64,000 nt of DNA. Source: Clostridiales bacterium (lineage in GTDB: Bacteria > Bacillota > Clostridia > Lachnospirales > Lachnospiraceae). The DNA is taken from the NCBI GenBank assembly GCA_012735495.1, contig JAAYHD010000027.1, forward strand, positions 1-64,000, given 5' to 3'. Both the position numbers and the translations under genes were made by a program. Positions 35,413-44,441 of this stretch are shown in pieces (positions within the stretch are counted from its first letter, which is position 1; the number at the start of each line of letters is the position of its first letter). The notes under the pieces are model-generated. The model was not told where the DNA came from, did not search any database, and saw only the letters and a list, made by a program, of their open reading frames with translations.

Positions 35413-36912
35413 ATGAGAATTACAAACCGAATGATGACAAACAATATGCTTAATAATATAAACAAGAACAAGCTTAATGTATCAAAGTATGAGGAACAGT
35501 ATTCCACCGGCAAGAAAATCCAGAAGCCGTCGGATGACCCCATTGTTGCAGTACGGGCATTAAAGATGCGGACAAATCTTGCCGAACTGAATCAATATTA
35601 TGAAAAGAATATACCGGACGCGGTTTCATGGATGGAGTTAACGGAAGGCGCTCTGTCCAACATAAATGATATACTAAAGAAGATCAACACCCTGTGTGTC
35701 CAGGGAAGCTCGGACACCCTGACGGCTTCGGACAGGAATTCCATAGTGCAGAACCTTGTGGAGCTTAAAAACCAGATATACGAGGAGGGCAATTCCAATT
35801 ACGCAGGCAGGTATATTTTCACAGGATTTAAGACGGACAGCTCGCTAACCTTCCTTGAAGACACAGATAATTTGAGGTATGATATAACCGAGAATTTCAT
35901 TGGTGCCGATATAGAATCGATAGCCAGGGTTTCCGGCTCGTATGAGATGGGTGATTATGATAATCCGATGGTGGATTTCGATACACCTCCGCAGTTGGAG
36001 AATACCTACAGGCTCAAGCTGTCATATGACAATCTTGACTACATCGTAATTGACAGCATTCGTTATTCCAAACCCTTGCCGGGCGGCGGATCGGAAGAGC
36101 AGCCGTTATTTACAAATATAAAAACGGTTTCAGTCAACGACCCCAATGCGTATGTGCCTGACGATACACCGCCGGGAATAAATTTCATCTATGAAACCGG
36201 TGAACTGATTCTTCATAAGAATGTTTATGAAGAATTCAGAACGGCGGACAATATTCAGATAACATACACAAAATCCGCCTTTGAAAAGGGAGATCTCAAA
36301 CCAGAGCACTATTTCAACTGTGTTATGGTCGATACCGCAAGACCCGAGAAACCTCCGGTTAATTATGTCAAGCAGAAACAGGAAATCAAATATGAAATAA
36401 ACTACAACCAAAAACTTGCCATAAATACGGAAGGATCGGATGCCATCTCTCACAAGATTGGAACGGTCATTGACGATATTGTAAAAAGCGTGGATGATGT
36501 GATTCAGACGGAAAGCAAAATTGCCGAAGTCAAAAAGCGAATGCAGGACATTAACCTAACGGAAGACCAGGTAAAACGATATGAAAAGATGCTGGAACAG
36601 TTGGAAATCGAGCTGACACTTAAAAAGGAGGTAATGCAAAAAGCTTTTGCAAGGGGCATAACCTGCTCCAACGAGGAACAGGATCGTGTGAATGTTGCTA
36701 TAGCGGACCTCGGCAGCAGGCATTTCAGGCTTAATCTGACCGAGAACCGTCTGTCAACCCAGCAGGTGGATTTTAAGGAGCTTCTTTCAAGGAACGAGGA
36801 TGTGGATATTGTGGAAGCCCTCATCAATTTCAACGCGGCGCAGATATTATATAACTCATCATTATCGGCCGCCGCCAGGGTTGTACAGAATTCGCTGCTT
36901 GATTTTCTATGA
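35413..36912 (+). CDS. flgL: Flagellar hook-associated protein FlgL (enlarged)
   Basis: FlgL is the second junction protein, below the filament. The N-terminus (RITNRMMTNNMLNNINKNKL, then YSTGKKIQKPSDDP) and C-terminus (ALINFNAAQILYNSSLSAAA) are flagellin-like as in all FlgL. At 499 residues it is longer than the usual ~300, with an insert of about 200 residues (about 140-340), probably a surface-exposed domain. I start at ATG 35413 after TGGAGGTG; an upstream ATG at 35389 has no binding site. Confidence 0.9.
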   Translation: MRITNRMMTNNMLNNINKNKLNVSKYEEQYSTGKKIQKPSDDPIVAVRALKMRTNLAELNQYYEKNIPDAVSWMELTEGALSNINDILKKINTLCVQGSSDTLTASDRNSIVQNLVELKNQIYEEGNSNYAGRYIFTGFKTDSSLTFLEDTDNLRYDITENFIGADIESIARVSGSYEMGDYDNPMVDFDTPPQLENTYRLKLSYDNLDYIVIDSIRYSKPLPGGGSEEQPLFTNIKTVSVNDPNAYVPDDTPPGINFIYETGELILHKNVYEEFRTADNIQITYTKSAFEKGDLKPEHYFNCVMVDTARPEKPPVNYVKQKQEIKYEINYNQKLAINTEGSDAISHKIGTVIDDIVKSVDDVIQTESKIAEVKKRMQDINLTEDQVKRYEKMLEQLEIELTLKKEVMQKAFARGITCSNEEQDRVNVAIADLGSRHFRLNLTENRLSTQQVDFKELLSRNEDVDIVEALINFNAAQILYNSSLSAAARVVQNSLLDFL

Positions 36913-36977
36913 TCCTGTAATCATATAATATTGGCAGAACGCAGTGCCATAAAACAATCTCTTGAAAGGGGAAAGCC

Positions 36978-37445
36978 ATGTTAGTAAAAACTAAGCATTT
37001 TGGAGAAGTTGATCTTGACGAAAATAAAATACTTGAGTTCGACCAGGGGATACTGGGGTTTGAGGATAATAAGAAATACGCCATAATATACGACAGTGAA
37101 AGCGGGGAAAGGCCCGATATTTCATGGCTTCAGAATATTGAGGAGCCGGCGCTTGCCATTCCGGTAATCAGTCCGTTTATCATCAAGCCCGATTATAACC
37201 CGACGGTAGAAGACGCCCAACTGGTTTCCCTTGGGGAGCTTACCCCGGAAAACCTGGTGATACTGGTCTCCGTTACAGTGCCCTCGGACATTACAAAGAT
37301 ATCGGTTAATCTTAGAGCGCCTTTTATTATTAATGCGGATACAAGGAAAGGATGCCAGGTTATAGTGGAAAACAATGATTATGAAATAAAGCATTATATT
37401 TACGAAAAACTCCGGGCAATAAAGAGTGAGAAGGGGGGCAAATAA
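36978..37445 (+). CDS. fliW: Flagellar assembly factor FliW
   Basis: FliW binds either flagellin or CsrA, relieving CsrA repression when flagellin is scarce in the cytosol. The 155-residue product begins [20 protein letters not shown] and contains [16 protein letters not shown] and the [17 protein letters not shown] block. It overlaps csrA by one base. Its partner RNA site is seen in the flagellin leader at 41289-41304. Confidence 0.95.
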   Translation: MLVKTKHFGEVDLDENKILEFDQGILGFEDNKKYAIIYDSESGERPDISWLQNIEEPALAIPVISPFIIKPDYNPTVEDAQLVSLGELTPENLVILVSVTVPSDITKISVNLRAPFIINADTRKGCQVIVENNDYEIKHYIYEKLRAIKSEKGGK

Positions 37446-37666
37446 TGTTAGCCCTGTCCAGAAAAGTTAATGAATCAATAATGATTGGAAATGACATCGA
37501 GATTACGATATTGGAAATCAAAGGGGATCAGATAAAAATCGGTATCAGCGCGCCAAAATCCGTGCCAATTTATCGTAAAGAGATCTATCTTCAGATAATG
37601 GAATCAAACAGGGAGGCCGCTTCCGCCCAAATAAGCGAAAAAGATCTGAAGAAACTATTTGAGTAG
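37445..37666 (+). CDS. csrA: Translational regulator CsrA
   Basis: CsrA is a dimeric RNA-binding protein that blocks ribosome binding sites containing GGA. The 73-residue product reads [20 protein letters not shown], with L4 and R6 of the RNA-binding edge and the [17 protein letters not shown] segment carrying the second arginine. Its ATG overlaps the fliW stop. Together with FliW and the flagellin leader it forms a homeostatic circuit as described in Bacillus subtilis. Confidence 0.97.
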   Translation: MLALSRKVNESIMIGNDIEITILEIKGDQIKIGISAPKSVPIYRKEIYLQIMESNREAASAQISEKDLKKLFE

Positions 37667-37675
37667 CATAAGATA

Positions 37676-37703
37676 TAAAGCTTTCAGCATAATGTGCCGA
37701 TAT
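37676..37703 (+). promoter_or_regulatory. Sigma-28 promoter of flaG-fliD
   Basis: TAAA (37676-37679), 16 bases, and a perfect GCCGATAT (37696-37703), just after csrA and about 117 bases before flaG. Confidence 0.8.
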
Positions 37704-37819
37704 ATTATATACAACAGGGATACTATGCCATTTAACCGGCATTATACTTGAAAAGCTGCGTAAAATTCAAGGACGATAAATAATATATTGGATATTTAAA
37801 TCACACGGAGGTGTAAAAA

Positions 37820-38218
37820 ATGGCTTTAGAGGTAGTCAAGACATCGGCATATCAGGCAAACACCGCCTCGGCAGCATCGACATATGATGCCGGCGGGTTT
37901 AAGAGTGCTGATGTCAATTATGATTCATTAAGGAATTTAACTTCAGCAAACTACCAACAAACAGCCGATAAAGAAGAGAAAGAATTATCGGCAACCGAAA
38001 GGCATATTAAATCCGAAATTTCCAAGGCCAATCAGAGACTCAAAAGCAATAATATAAGATGCGAATTTGGCTATCATGAGGAAACGAAACGGGTAACCAT
38101 CAAGGTATACGACAAGGAAACCGAAGAGATAATTCGGGAGATTCCCCCTGAGAAGACGCTGGAAATGATAGAAAAAATATGGGAACTTGCGGGTTTGCTG
38201 GTTGACGAGAAAAGATAG
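37820..38218 (+). CDS. flaG: FlaG family protein
   Basis: FlaG proteins influence filament length and lie upstream of fliD in many bacteria. The 132-residue product has a variable low-complexity N-terminus (residues 1-55) and the conserved FlaG core: NIRCEFGYHEETKRVTIKVY, DKETEEIIREIPPEKTLEMI and a final helix. GGAGGTG precedes ATG 37820. fliD follows after 11 bases. Confidence 0.92.
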   Translation: MALEVVKTSAYQANTASAASTYDAGGFKSADVNYDSLRNLTSANYQQTADKEEKELSATERHIKSEISKANQRLKSNNIRCEFGYHEETKRVTIKVYDKETEEIIREIPPEKTLEMIEKIWELAGLLVDEKR

Positions 38219-38229
38219 GAGGGGTAATC

Positions 38230-40263
38230 ATGGCAATGAGATTATCCGGATTAGTCTCCGGCATGGATACAGAGGCTGTTATCGCCCAATTGATGAAGGT
38301 GCAAAGCCTTAAAACCCAAAAAATAAAGAACAACATTACGACCACCGAATGGAAACAGGAAAAGTGGTCTGCTCTAAATGCGAAGATATACGCCCTGTAT
38401 ACCGGAGCTTTGTCCAAGATCCGTCTGCAGAGCAGCTATAACATCAAAACGGCGGCATCCTCCAACACCGCCAAGATAGAAGTAAAAGCCGGAGCCAATG
38501 CCCCTGAAGGTACTCATCAGATCAAGATTAAGCAGCTTGCCAGCTCGCAGTTTGTTACGGGTTCAAAGCTTGGAACAGATATTAACGGTAAAGCAATAAC
38601 AGCCGGCACCAAGCTTGCGGACCTTGGATTCGATGTTACGGAAGGCACAGCCATCCATATAAAATATGGGGACAAGCAGGTGGACCTTGAGGTAAGAGGC
38701 AGTACCACGGTTGGAGATTTTTTGTCCGCCCTGCAGAGTGCCGGTTTAAATGCAAATTATGATACGTCGCAGAAGCGTTTCTTTATCAGCTCAAAGGCAA
38801 GCGGCAAGGAGAATGCATTTGAGATTACGGCATCGTCATCGGAACAGGTTCAGGCAAGAAACTTAATAAGGGACTTTTTAGGCTACGATTCATTAAGCAG
38901 CGCAGATAAAAGCAAGGTAAACGGATATCTTGATTCATATATAAACAGCACCCTTACCACCGAAGACAGGGAAGCACTAAGAAACAGCCTGCTGGATATG
39001 AAGCATAAGCAGGTCAGGGCTAAGTTTATTGAAGATTACATATCTGATGAGGACAATATATCCGTGGTAACTGCCGAGGTCAGAGCGGAGCTTGAGGCTC
39101 AGCTTGAGGAAGGGGAAACCTTGGACGAAGAGGCAGTTAAGGCGGCAGTAAAGGAAAGGCTTAAGACCGACGCGGAAGCTGCCGTATCGGCTTTATACGA
39201 CGAGTGGAAAAACGGCGAGGCAGGGGAAGACAACGTATTTTTGCTTGCCGGGCAGGAGCTTGACGCGTTGTTGGCCAATTACGCAGGCGCAAACAGCGAG
39301 CCTGTTTCCCAGGCTGGCAGTCTTGTTAGTCTCGGACTTGGAGAAATAGTAAGGGACGAGGAAGGCAATGCAGTACTGAACGGAAATCCCAATGCCGTTC
39401 TTGTCCAGGCCTCCGATGCCATTGTCATTTATAACGGCGCCGAGCTTACGTCTTCATCGAACAATTTCTCGGTTAACGGCCTTACATTCACCTTGAAGGG
39501 AATAACAGCGGGACTTGATACTGCGGGTACCGAGGATGACGAGGTTATAACCCTTACAATATCCAACAACACCCAGGCCGTGTATGACATGATAAAGGAT
39601 TTCATAAACTCCTATAACGAAATCCTTAAGGAAATGAACGACGCATATTATGCGGAGTCGGCCAGGGGATACGATCCTCTTACCGATGAAGAAAAGGAAA
39701 AGATGACCGAAGCGCAGATTGAAAAATGGGAAAATAAAATCAAGGACGCGCTTCTCAGAAGAGACGATACATTAGGAAAACTGATAGATATCATGCGTTC
39801 CACCCTCAGCGGAAGCGTAAACGTAAACGGCAAGACCATGTCGCTTTCCAGCATAGGCATTACCACGCAGGGCTATTCGGAAAAAGGTATCCTTCACATA
39901 CTCGGGGATGAAGATGACAAATCCGTATCAGCATCAGAAAACAAGCTTATGGCGGCACTCACCAACAATCCCGAGGAGGTTATGGAGATTATAACCACTC
40001 TGACAGGAAAACTTCATTCCGCGCTGATGGACAGAATGAAGAGTACATCCTTAAGCAGTGCGATGACGGTTTATAACGACAAGGAACTGTCAAAGACCTT
40101 GAAGACTTACAAGGATGATCTTACCAAGATGGAAAAGAAGCTGGCCGAGGTGGAGGAGAAATATTACAGGCAGTTTGCGGCCATGGAATCCGCCCTGGCA
40201 CAGATCAACTCCCAGAACTCCGCATTGATGTCAATGCTTGGTATTAATGCCGGTCAGTTTTAA
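38230..40263 (+). CDS. fliD: Flagellar filament cap FliD
   Basis: FliD caps the growing filament and folds flagellin. The 677-residue product begins MAMRLSGLVSGMDTEAVIAQ, contains FliD_N (KSLKTQKIKNNITTTEWKQE region, residues about 10-105) and a C-terminal domain with YNDKELSKTLKTYKDDLTK and the terminal coiled-coil helices. An insertion around residues 200-370 has glutamate-rich helices and is probably a surface domain. AGGAGGGG precedes ATG 38230. Confidence 0.94.
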   Translation: MAMRLSGLVSGMDTEAVIAQLMKVQSLKTQKIKNNITTTEWKQEKWSALNAKIYALYTGALSKIRLQSSYNIKTAASSNTAKIEVKAGANAPEGTHQIKIKQLASSQFVTGSKLGTDINGKAITAGTKLADLGFDVTEGTAIHIKYGDKQVDLEVRGSTTVGDFLSALQSAGLNANYDTSQKRFFISSKASGKENAFEITASSSEQVQARNLIRDFLGYDSLSSADKSKVNGYLDSYINSTLTTEDREALRNSLLDMKHKQVRAKFIEDYISDEDNISVVTAEVRAELEAQLEEGETLDEEAVKAAVKERLKTDAEAAVSALYDEWKNGEAGEDNVFLLAGQELDALLANYAGANSEPVSQAGSLVSLGLGEIVRDEEGNAVLNGNPNAVLVQASDAIVIYNGAELTSSSNNFSVNGLTFTLKGITAGLDTAGTEDDEVITLTISNNTQAVYDMIKDFINSYNEILKEMNDAYYAESARGYDPLTDEEKEKMTEAQIEKWENKIKDALLRRDDTLGKLIDIMRSTLSGSVNVNGKTMSLSSIGITTQGYSEKGILHILGDEDDKSVSASENKLMAALTNNPEEVMEIITTLTGKLHSALMDRMKSTSLSSAMTVYNDKELSKTLKTYKDDLTKMEKKLAEVEEKYYRQFAAMESALAQINSQNSALMSMLGINAGQF

Positions 40264-40294
40264 AATCAGTATTAGATAGACTGGAGGAAACAAT

Positions 40295-40663
40295 ATGTCT
40301 GTAAATGCTGCAACAGTGTATAAGGACAATAAGGTTTTAACAGCTTCCCCCGCGGAACTGACACTGCTGCTATACGAAGGAGCCATTAAGTTCTGCAATA
40401 TTGCAATTATGGCGCTGGAAAAGGAAGACCTGGAAAAGGCACATAACAATATAATTAAAGCTCAGAAAATCATTATGGAATTAAGAGCAACCTTGGACTT
40501 TAGATATCCTCCCGCACAGCTCTTTGAAATGATTTACGACTACATATACCGCAGACTTATCGAGGGAAATATTAAAAAGGATAAAGCAATCATAGAAGAG
40601 GCTCTGGAGTTTATCAGGGAAATGCGTGATACTTGGAAGGAAGTTATGAAACTGGCGAAGTAA
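40295..40663 (+). CDS. fliS: Flagellar export chaperone FliS
   Basis: FliS binds the flagellin C-terminus and keeps it export-competent. The 122-residue four-helix product has AATVYKDNKVLTASPAELTL near the N-terminus and LLYEGAIKFCNIAI, the hallmark that follows. GGAGGA precedes ATG 40295. In the usual fliD-fliS-fliT order. CsrA-FliW and FliS together control flagellin availability here. Confidence 0.95.
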   Translation: MSVNAATVYKDNKVLTASPAELTLLLYEGAIKFCNIAIMALEKEDLEKAHNNIIKAQKIIMELRATLDFRYPPAQLFEMIYDYIYRRLIEGNIKKDKAIIEEALEFIREMRDTWKEVMKLAK

Positions 40664-40693
40664 TATTTAGCCATGGTATTAAAGGAGCATGGG

Positions 40694-41188
40694 ATGGAAC
40701 TCAATAATAATGCGAAGGAAACCTATATTCAGCTGCTGATTGATTCGCTGAAGAAAAAGCGGGGAATCCTTGATGAACTGATGATGGTCACGGAGAGACA
40801 GCGTGAAATCATCGACTCCGAGAATTTCAGGGAGGACGAGTTCTTGGAGACCATATCTTTAAAGGAAGGCTTCATTAAAGAGCTTGTTGATCTGGATAAA
40901 GGATTTGAAATGGTTTATGAACGCATAAGAGAGGAACTGAATGAGAACCGTAAGGATTACATCCCTCAAATTACGGCTCTTAAGGAGCTTGTTACCGTTG
41001 TTACCGACCTCAGCGTAAAGCTTCAGGCCCTGGAAAAAAGCAATAAGGCCAAGCTTGAAACTCTAATGGTCAACCAGAGGAAAAAGATTAAGAACCTAAG
41101 ACTTGGCAATGAGACGGTAGCAAGCTATTACAAAAATATGTCAAACCAGTCGGAAGGCCGGTCATATTTTTACGACAAGAAGAAATGA
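40694..41188 (+). CDS. FliT-like flagellar chaperone candidate
   Basis: A 164-residue all-helical, highly charged protein starting at ATG 40694 behind AAAGGAGC (an upstream ATG at 40673 would contain that site). Its position after fliS and its coiled-coil character (ISLKEGFIKELVDLDKGFEM, then LETLMVNQRKKIKNLRLG) fit a FliT or FlgN-type export chaperone. Sequence similarity to FliT is weak by eye, so the function is assigned from context and size. Confidence 0.6.
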   Translation: MELNNNAKETYIQLLIDSLKKKRGILDELMMVTERQREIIDSENFREDEFLETISLKEGFIKELVDLDKGFEMVYERIREELNENRKDYIPQITALKELVTVVTDLSVKLQALEKSNKAKLETLMVNQRKKIKNLRLGNETVASYYKNMSNQSEGRSYFYDKKK

Positions 41189-41209
41189 CATAAATTTTTA
41201 AAATAAGTA

Positions 41210-41236
41210 TAAAGTTTTATAAATCCAGTCCGATAT
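41210..41236 (+). promoter_or_regulatory. Sigma-28 promoter of flagellin
   Basis: TAAA (41210-41213), exactly 15 bases, then TCCGATAT (41229-41236): one mismatch to the SigD/FliA consensus. Transcription should begin near 41243, giving a leader of about 90 bases. Confidence 0.9.
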
Positions 41237-41247
41237 ATATTATGTAA

Positions 41248-41331
41248 GAAATCTCTTCGGCTTTTGTCGAGGAGATAAAATAAACCAAGTGGCAAGGATG
41301 CCACAAAATAATATTCAAGGAGGAATAGTGT
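41248..41331 (+). promoter_or_regulatory. CsrA-binding leader of flagellin
   Basis: GTGGCA-AGGA-TGCCAC (41289-41304) is a perfect 6-bp hairpin with AGGA as its loop; the core CAAGGATG equals the CARGGAUG of the CsrA SELEX consensus. A second GGA lies in the Shine-Dalgarno AAGGAGGA (41317-41324). A further stem, ATCTCTTCGG with TCGAGGAGAT (about 41250-41275), precedes them. One hairpin site plus one site over the ribosome binding site is the arrangement of the Bacillus subtilis hag leader. Confidence 0.85.
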
Positions 41332-42150
41332 ATGATTATTCAACACAACATGGCAGCAGCCAACACAAGAAGACAGCTTGGTATTACTGTCAACAACATT
41401 GCAAAATCAACAGAGAAGTTATCATCCGGTTACAAGATCAACCGTGCCGGTGATAACGCCGCAGGATTAACGATATCCGAGAAGATGCGCGGACAGATCA
41501 GAGGCCTTGAGCAGGCTTCCACCAACGCACAGGACGGTATATCATTAATCCAGACAGCTGAAGGTGCTCTTAACGAGACCCAGGCTATTCTGCAGAGAAT
41601 GAGAGAGCTTGCTGTACAGGCAGCGAACGATACCAACGTATCCGCTGACCGCAGAGCCATCAAGAAAGAGCTTGAGGCATTGACAGCAGAGATAACCCGT
41701 ATTGGCAACCAGACCGAGTTCAACAAGATGAAGCTGTTGGACGGCACATTCAGCAACAAGAAGCTTCAGGTTGGTGCCAACAAGAGTCAGATTATATCGT
41801 TTGGCATAAGCGATATGAGAGCTTCCGCTCTGCTCATCACGGGTGTTGCTTCTGCAGTATCAACTCATTCCGGTGCAACCGGAGCAATCTCAACAATCCA
41901 GGCAGCTCTTGACAATGTATCCGAGCAGAGGTCCGCTCTCGGTGCATTGCAGAACAGACTGGAACACACAATTGCAAATGCTGACAATACCGCTGAGAAT
42001 CTGCAGGCTGCTGAATCCCGTATCCGTGACGTTGATATGGCTAAAGAGATGGTTAAGTTCGCAAAGGACACCATCTTACAGCAAGCCGCTCAGGCTATGC
42101 TTGCTCAAGCCAATCAGCAGACACAGGGTGTACTTGCATTGCTGCAGTAA
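41332..42150 (+). CDS. hag: Flagellin (short form)
   Basis: Filament subunit of 272 residues. The N-terminal D0/D1 region (IIQHNMAAANTRRQLGITVN and KLSSGYKINRAGDNAAGLTI) and C-terminal D1/D0 region (ESRIRDVDMAKEMVKFAKDT, ending LLQ) are complete; the middle is only a short linker (about residues 145-185), so surface D2/D3 domains are absent. Serine/threonine in that linker (for example STHSGATG) are the likely glycosylation sites given the Maf gene downstream. AAGGAGG at 41317-41323 is the ribosome site. Confidence 0.97.
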   Translation: MIIQHNMAAANTRRQLGITVNNIAKSTEKLSSGYKINRAGDNAAGLTISEKMRGQIRGLEQASTNAQDGISLIQTAEGALNETQAILQRMRELAVQAANDTNVSADRRAIKKELEALTAEITRIGNQTEFNKMKLLDGTFSNKKLQVGANKSQIISFGISDMRASALLITGVASAVSTHSGATGAISTIQAALDNVSEQRSALGALQNRLEHTIANADNTAENLQAAESRIRDVDMAKEMVKFAKDTILQQAAQAMLAQANQQTQGVLALLQ

Positions 42151-42182
42151 CAGTAGTTTCATCTTAGTATTATTAAAACATA

Positions 42183-42214
42183 AAAAAGGACTGACTTATA
42201 GTCAGTCCTTTTTT
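42183..42214 (+). terminator. Terminator after flagellin
   Basis: AAAAAGGACTGAC pairs with GTCAGTCCTTTTT around a five-base loop; the A and T tracts flank an 8-bp GC-containing core. No promoter is seen between it and the next gene, so some read-through is expected. Confidence 0.9.
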
Positions 42215-42237
42215 AGAAAGAGAATGGAGATATGAAC

Positions 42238-42546
42238 ATGAGCCAAAAAAGCATAGCCGAAGCAATTGAAGCAATAAGCAGAGTAACAGCACTGTTTTAC
42301 CAAAACAGGATCGAAGAAGGATATAAAGAACTGGAAAAGGCATTAACCGCATTAAATCAAATGGTAAGCGCATTAGCCCTGGAGACCCGGGAGGGCGGAG
42401 GCGTTATGCTCGATGAAGTAAGGCTTAATGAAATCCTGACGGATGCACTTAATGCTTTAAAAGACGGGGATACCATACTTTTTGCCGATATATTCGAATA
42501 TGATTTGAAGGAACTGCTTTCCCAGTCCATTAATCAGGAGGATTAA
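42238..42546 (+). CDS. Small helical protein opening the glycan locus
   Basis: A 102-residue, helical, acidic protein of unknown function starting at ATG 42238 (GGAGA at seven bases; ATG 42232 is too close). Its C-terminal half, with LNEILTDALNALKDGDTILF followed by ADIFEYDL, matches the pattern NxxLxxxLxAxxxxDxxLxADxxExxL of the protein beginning at 63627, so both carry the same small domain. It has no signal peptide. Position between flagellin and Maf suggests a role in flagellin export or glycosylation, but that is inference. Confidence 0.7.
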   Translation: MSQKSIAEAIEAISRVTALFYQNRIEEGYKELEKALTALNQMVSALALETREGGGVMLDEVRLNEILTDALNALKDGDTILFADIFEYDLKELLSQSINQED

Positions 42547-42588
42547 TGGCTTTTATTAGCTTTATATGATTGACAGGGAGTAGGAACT

Positions 42589-44421
42589 ATGAATTATTAT
42601 GACCTGAATATGGAATTAATCAAAAAAAATCATGATTACTTATATAAGAACCTGATAAAGGACGGCATCAGCCATACGAACAGGCTTGATGCCATTGAGA
42701 CCGTTAAGGCAAGAGACGGCGAAAACATCCTGTTGATTACTTATAAGGGAAATACATACAGGTTAAACAGCATGTACAGGCCGGTGGAAGAAGCGAAAAG
42801 ATGGAGCGAGCAGTATAAATTCCAGAATATAAAAACGGTAATTTCAATGTTCGGTATAGGCAATGGGATATTTGCCCGGGCAATCATTGAAAGAATGGAC
42901 GAGAGCCAAGTATTGGTTTTATACGAGCCTTGTTATGATATTTTCATTCATGTGATTAACAACTATGATTTATCGGACATCTTATCCGATAAGAGAATTC
43001 TTATTGCTGTTGAAGGGGTTAATGATTTTGAATTCCACCTGGCAATTCAAAGCCTGATTGATGTAACCAACATAAAATCACAGGTACAGTTGATATATCC
43101 GAACTATGACCATATATTTACGGAGAGCTGCGTTAAATTCTTCAAAGAGATAAAAGACAGCATGACATCCAGCAGGATAAACATTAATACTATTATCAAG
43201 CTAAGCGAAAGAAGCATTTATAACTTATTCAAGAATTTAATCTATCTGCCGAATTGCATGACATTAAATGATTTAAAAAACTATATCCCGACGCATTTGC
43301 CTGCGATTGTTGTAGCGGCGGGACCGTCTGTGGAAGAAAACATCGAGGATTTGAAAAGGGCAAAGGGTAAAGCCGTCATATTTGCCTGTGACCGCATTCT
43401 TGAATACCTGCTGGATAAAGGGGTTGAACCGGATTTTGTTGTAACGGTGGACCCTATGAAGGAGCGCAGGCATTTCTCATTAAGAGATGATGTAAGTGTC
43501 CCATTGATATGTACCATACATGCCAATCATGATATATTAAGACACCATGTCGGAGAAAAGATATTCTGCACAAGCAATTTCCTAGTTAAAGAGATACTTA
43601 ACATGTTAGGAAGGGAAGCGTCCAATATTCCAACCGGAGGATCGGTTGCCGTTTCCGCTTTCTCGGCATGTGTCAACCTGGGCTTTAAACGGGTTATATT
43701 GGTCGGACAGGACCTTGCATACAGCGGAAATGTCAGTCATGCCGGAGGAGAAGTTGACGCCAGGGGTGAAAATGATTATATCCTGATTGAAGGCATCGAC
43801 GGCAATATGATAAAATCAAGATATGACTGGAAGGAGTTTGTTATAGAATACCAGGATTTAATAGCGGTGAATCCCGATGTAGAGGTTATTGATGCCAAAA
43901 GAAGAGGAGCAAGGATCAAAGGGACCGTTGTCATGCCGTTAAATGAGGCACTGGAGCAATACTGTCCGGCAGATGACCGGATTGAAAGCATTGAATTTGG
44001 AAATAGGGTTATCGCCGACCGGAAGATTATTGATAATATTGTCGCTTATCTCGAAGGATATATTCCCGTTCTGAAAAGAATATCCGATGAAGCCGAAACA
44101 GCGGTCAGAAAATGTAATATTGTTATAAGGGATAACGGTAGAGGGTTATCCGGGAAAAACATAAACGACAGCTTAAAGAGGCTAAAGCAGATAAACAGCT
44201 TCATAAGAGAACAGGAGATATATAATTTAATGGACAGTTATATAACTTCCGTTACAGCCAACCAATTGTCCGAGCTTCTTATTGTTTCGGAAAACGAGGA
44301 GGAATATAATTTGTCCACATTCCAGAAATCCAAGATTATATACGAAGCGGTTATTGACGCATCCAAATATATTATGAAGATGATTAAAGAGGCCATTGAA
44401 GAACTCAAAAACCATGGATGA
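42589..44421 (+). CDS. Maf-type flagellin glycosyltransferase (DUF115, MptE-like)
   Basis: Motility-associated factors transfer nonulosonic acids to flagellin serine/threonine in Campylobacter, Aeromonas and Clostridium. The 610-residue product has the MAF_flag10/DUF115 core at about residues 235-400: PAIVVAAGPSVEENIEDLKR, AVIFACDRILEYLLDKGVEP, then TGGSVAVSAF and ILVGQDLAYSGNVSHAGG. The N-terminal domain carries NYYDLNMELIKKNHDYLYK and the C-terminus is helical. It lies about 440 bases after flagellin and is followed by nonulosonate genes, which supports the role. Confidence 0.87.
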   Translation: MNYYDLNMELIKKNHDYLYKNLIKDGISHTNRLDAIETVKARDGENILLITYKGNTYRLNSMYRPVEEAKRWSEQYKFQNIKTVISMFGIGNGIFARAIIERMDESQVLVLYEPCYDIFIHVINNYDLSDILSDKRILIAVEGVNDFEFHLAIQSLIDVTNIKSQVQLIYPNYDHIFTESCVKFFKEIKDSMTSSRININTIIKLSERSIYNLFKNLIYLPNCMTLNDLKNYIPTHLPAIVVAAGPSVEENIEDLKRAKGKAVIFACDRILEYLLDKGVEPDFVVTVDPMKERRHFSLRDDVSVPLICTIHANHDILRHHVGEKIFCTSNFLVKEILNMLGREASNIPTGGSVAVSAFSACVNLGFKRVILVGQDLAYSGNVSHAGGEVDARGENDYILIEGIDGNMIKSRYDWKEFVIEYQDLIAVNPDVEVIDAKRRGARIKGTVVMPLNEALEQYCPADDRIESIEFGNRVIADRKIIDNIVAYLEGYIPVLKRISDEAETAVRKCNIVIRDNGRGLSGKNINDSLKRLKQINSFIREQEIYNLMDSYITSVTANQLSELLIVSENEEEYNLSTFQKSKIIYEAVIDASKYIMKMIKEAIEELKNHG

Positions 44422-44441
44422 TACCGGGAGGCAATTTTAGA

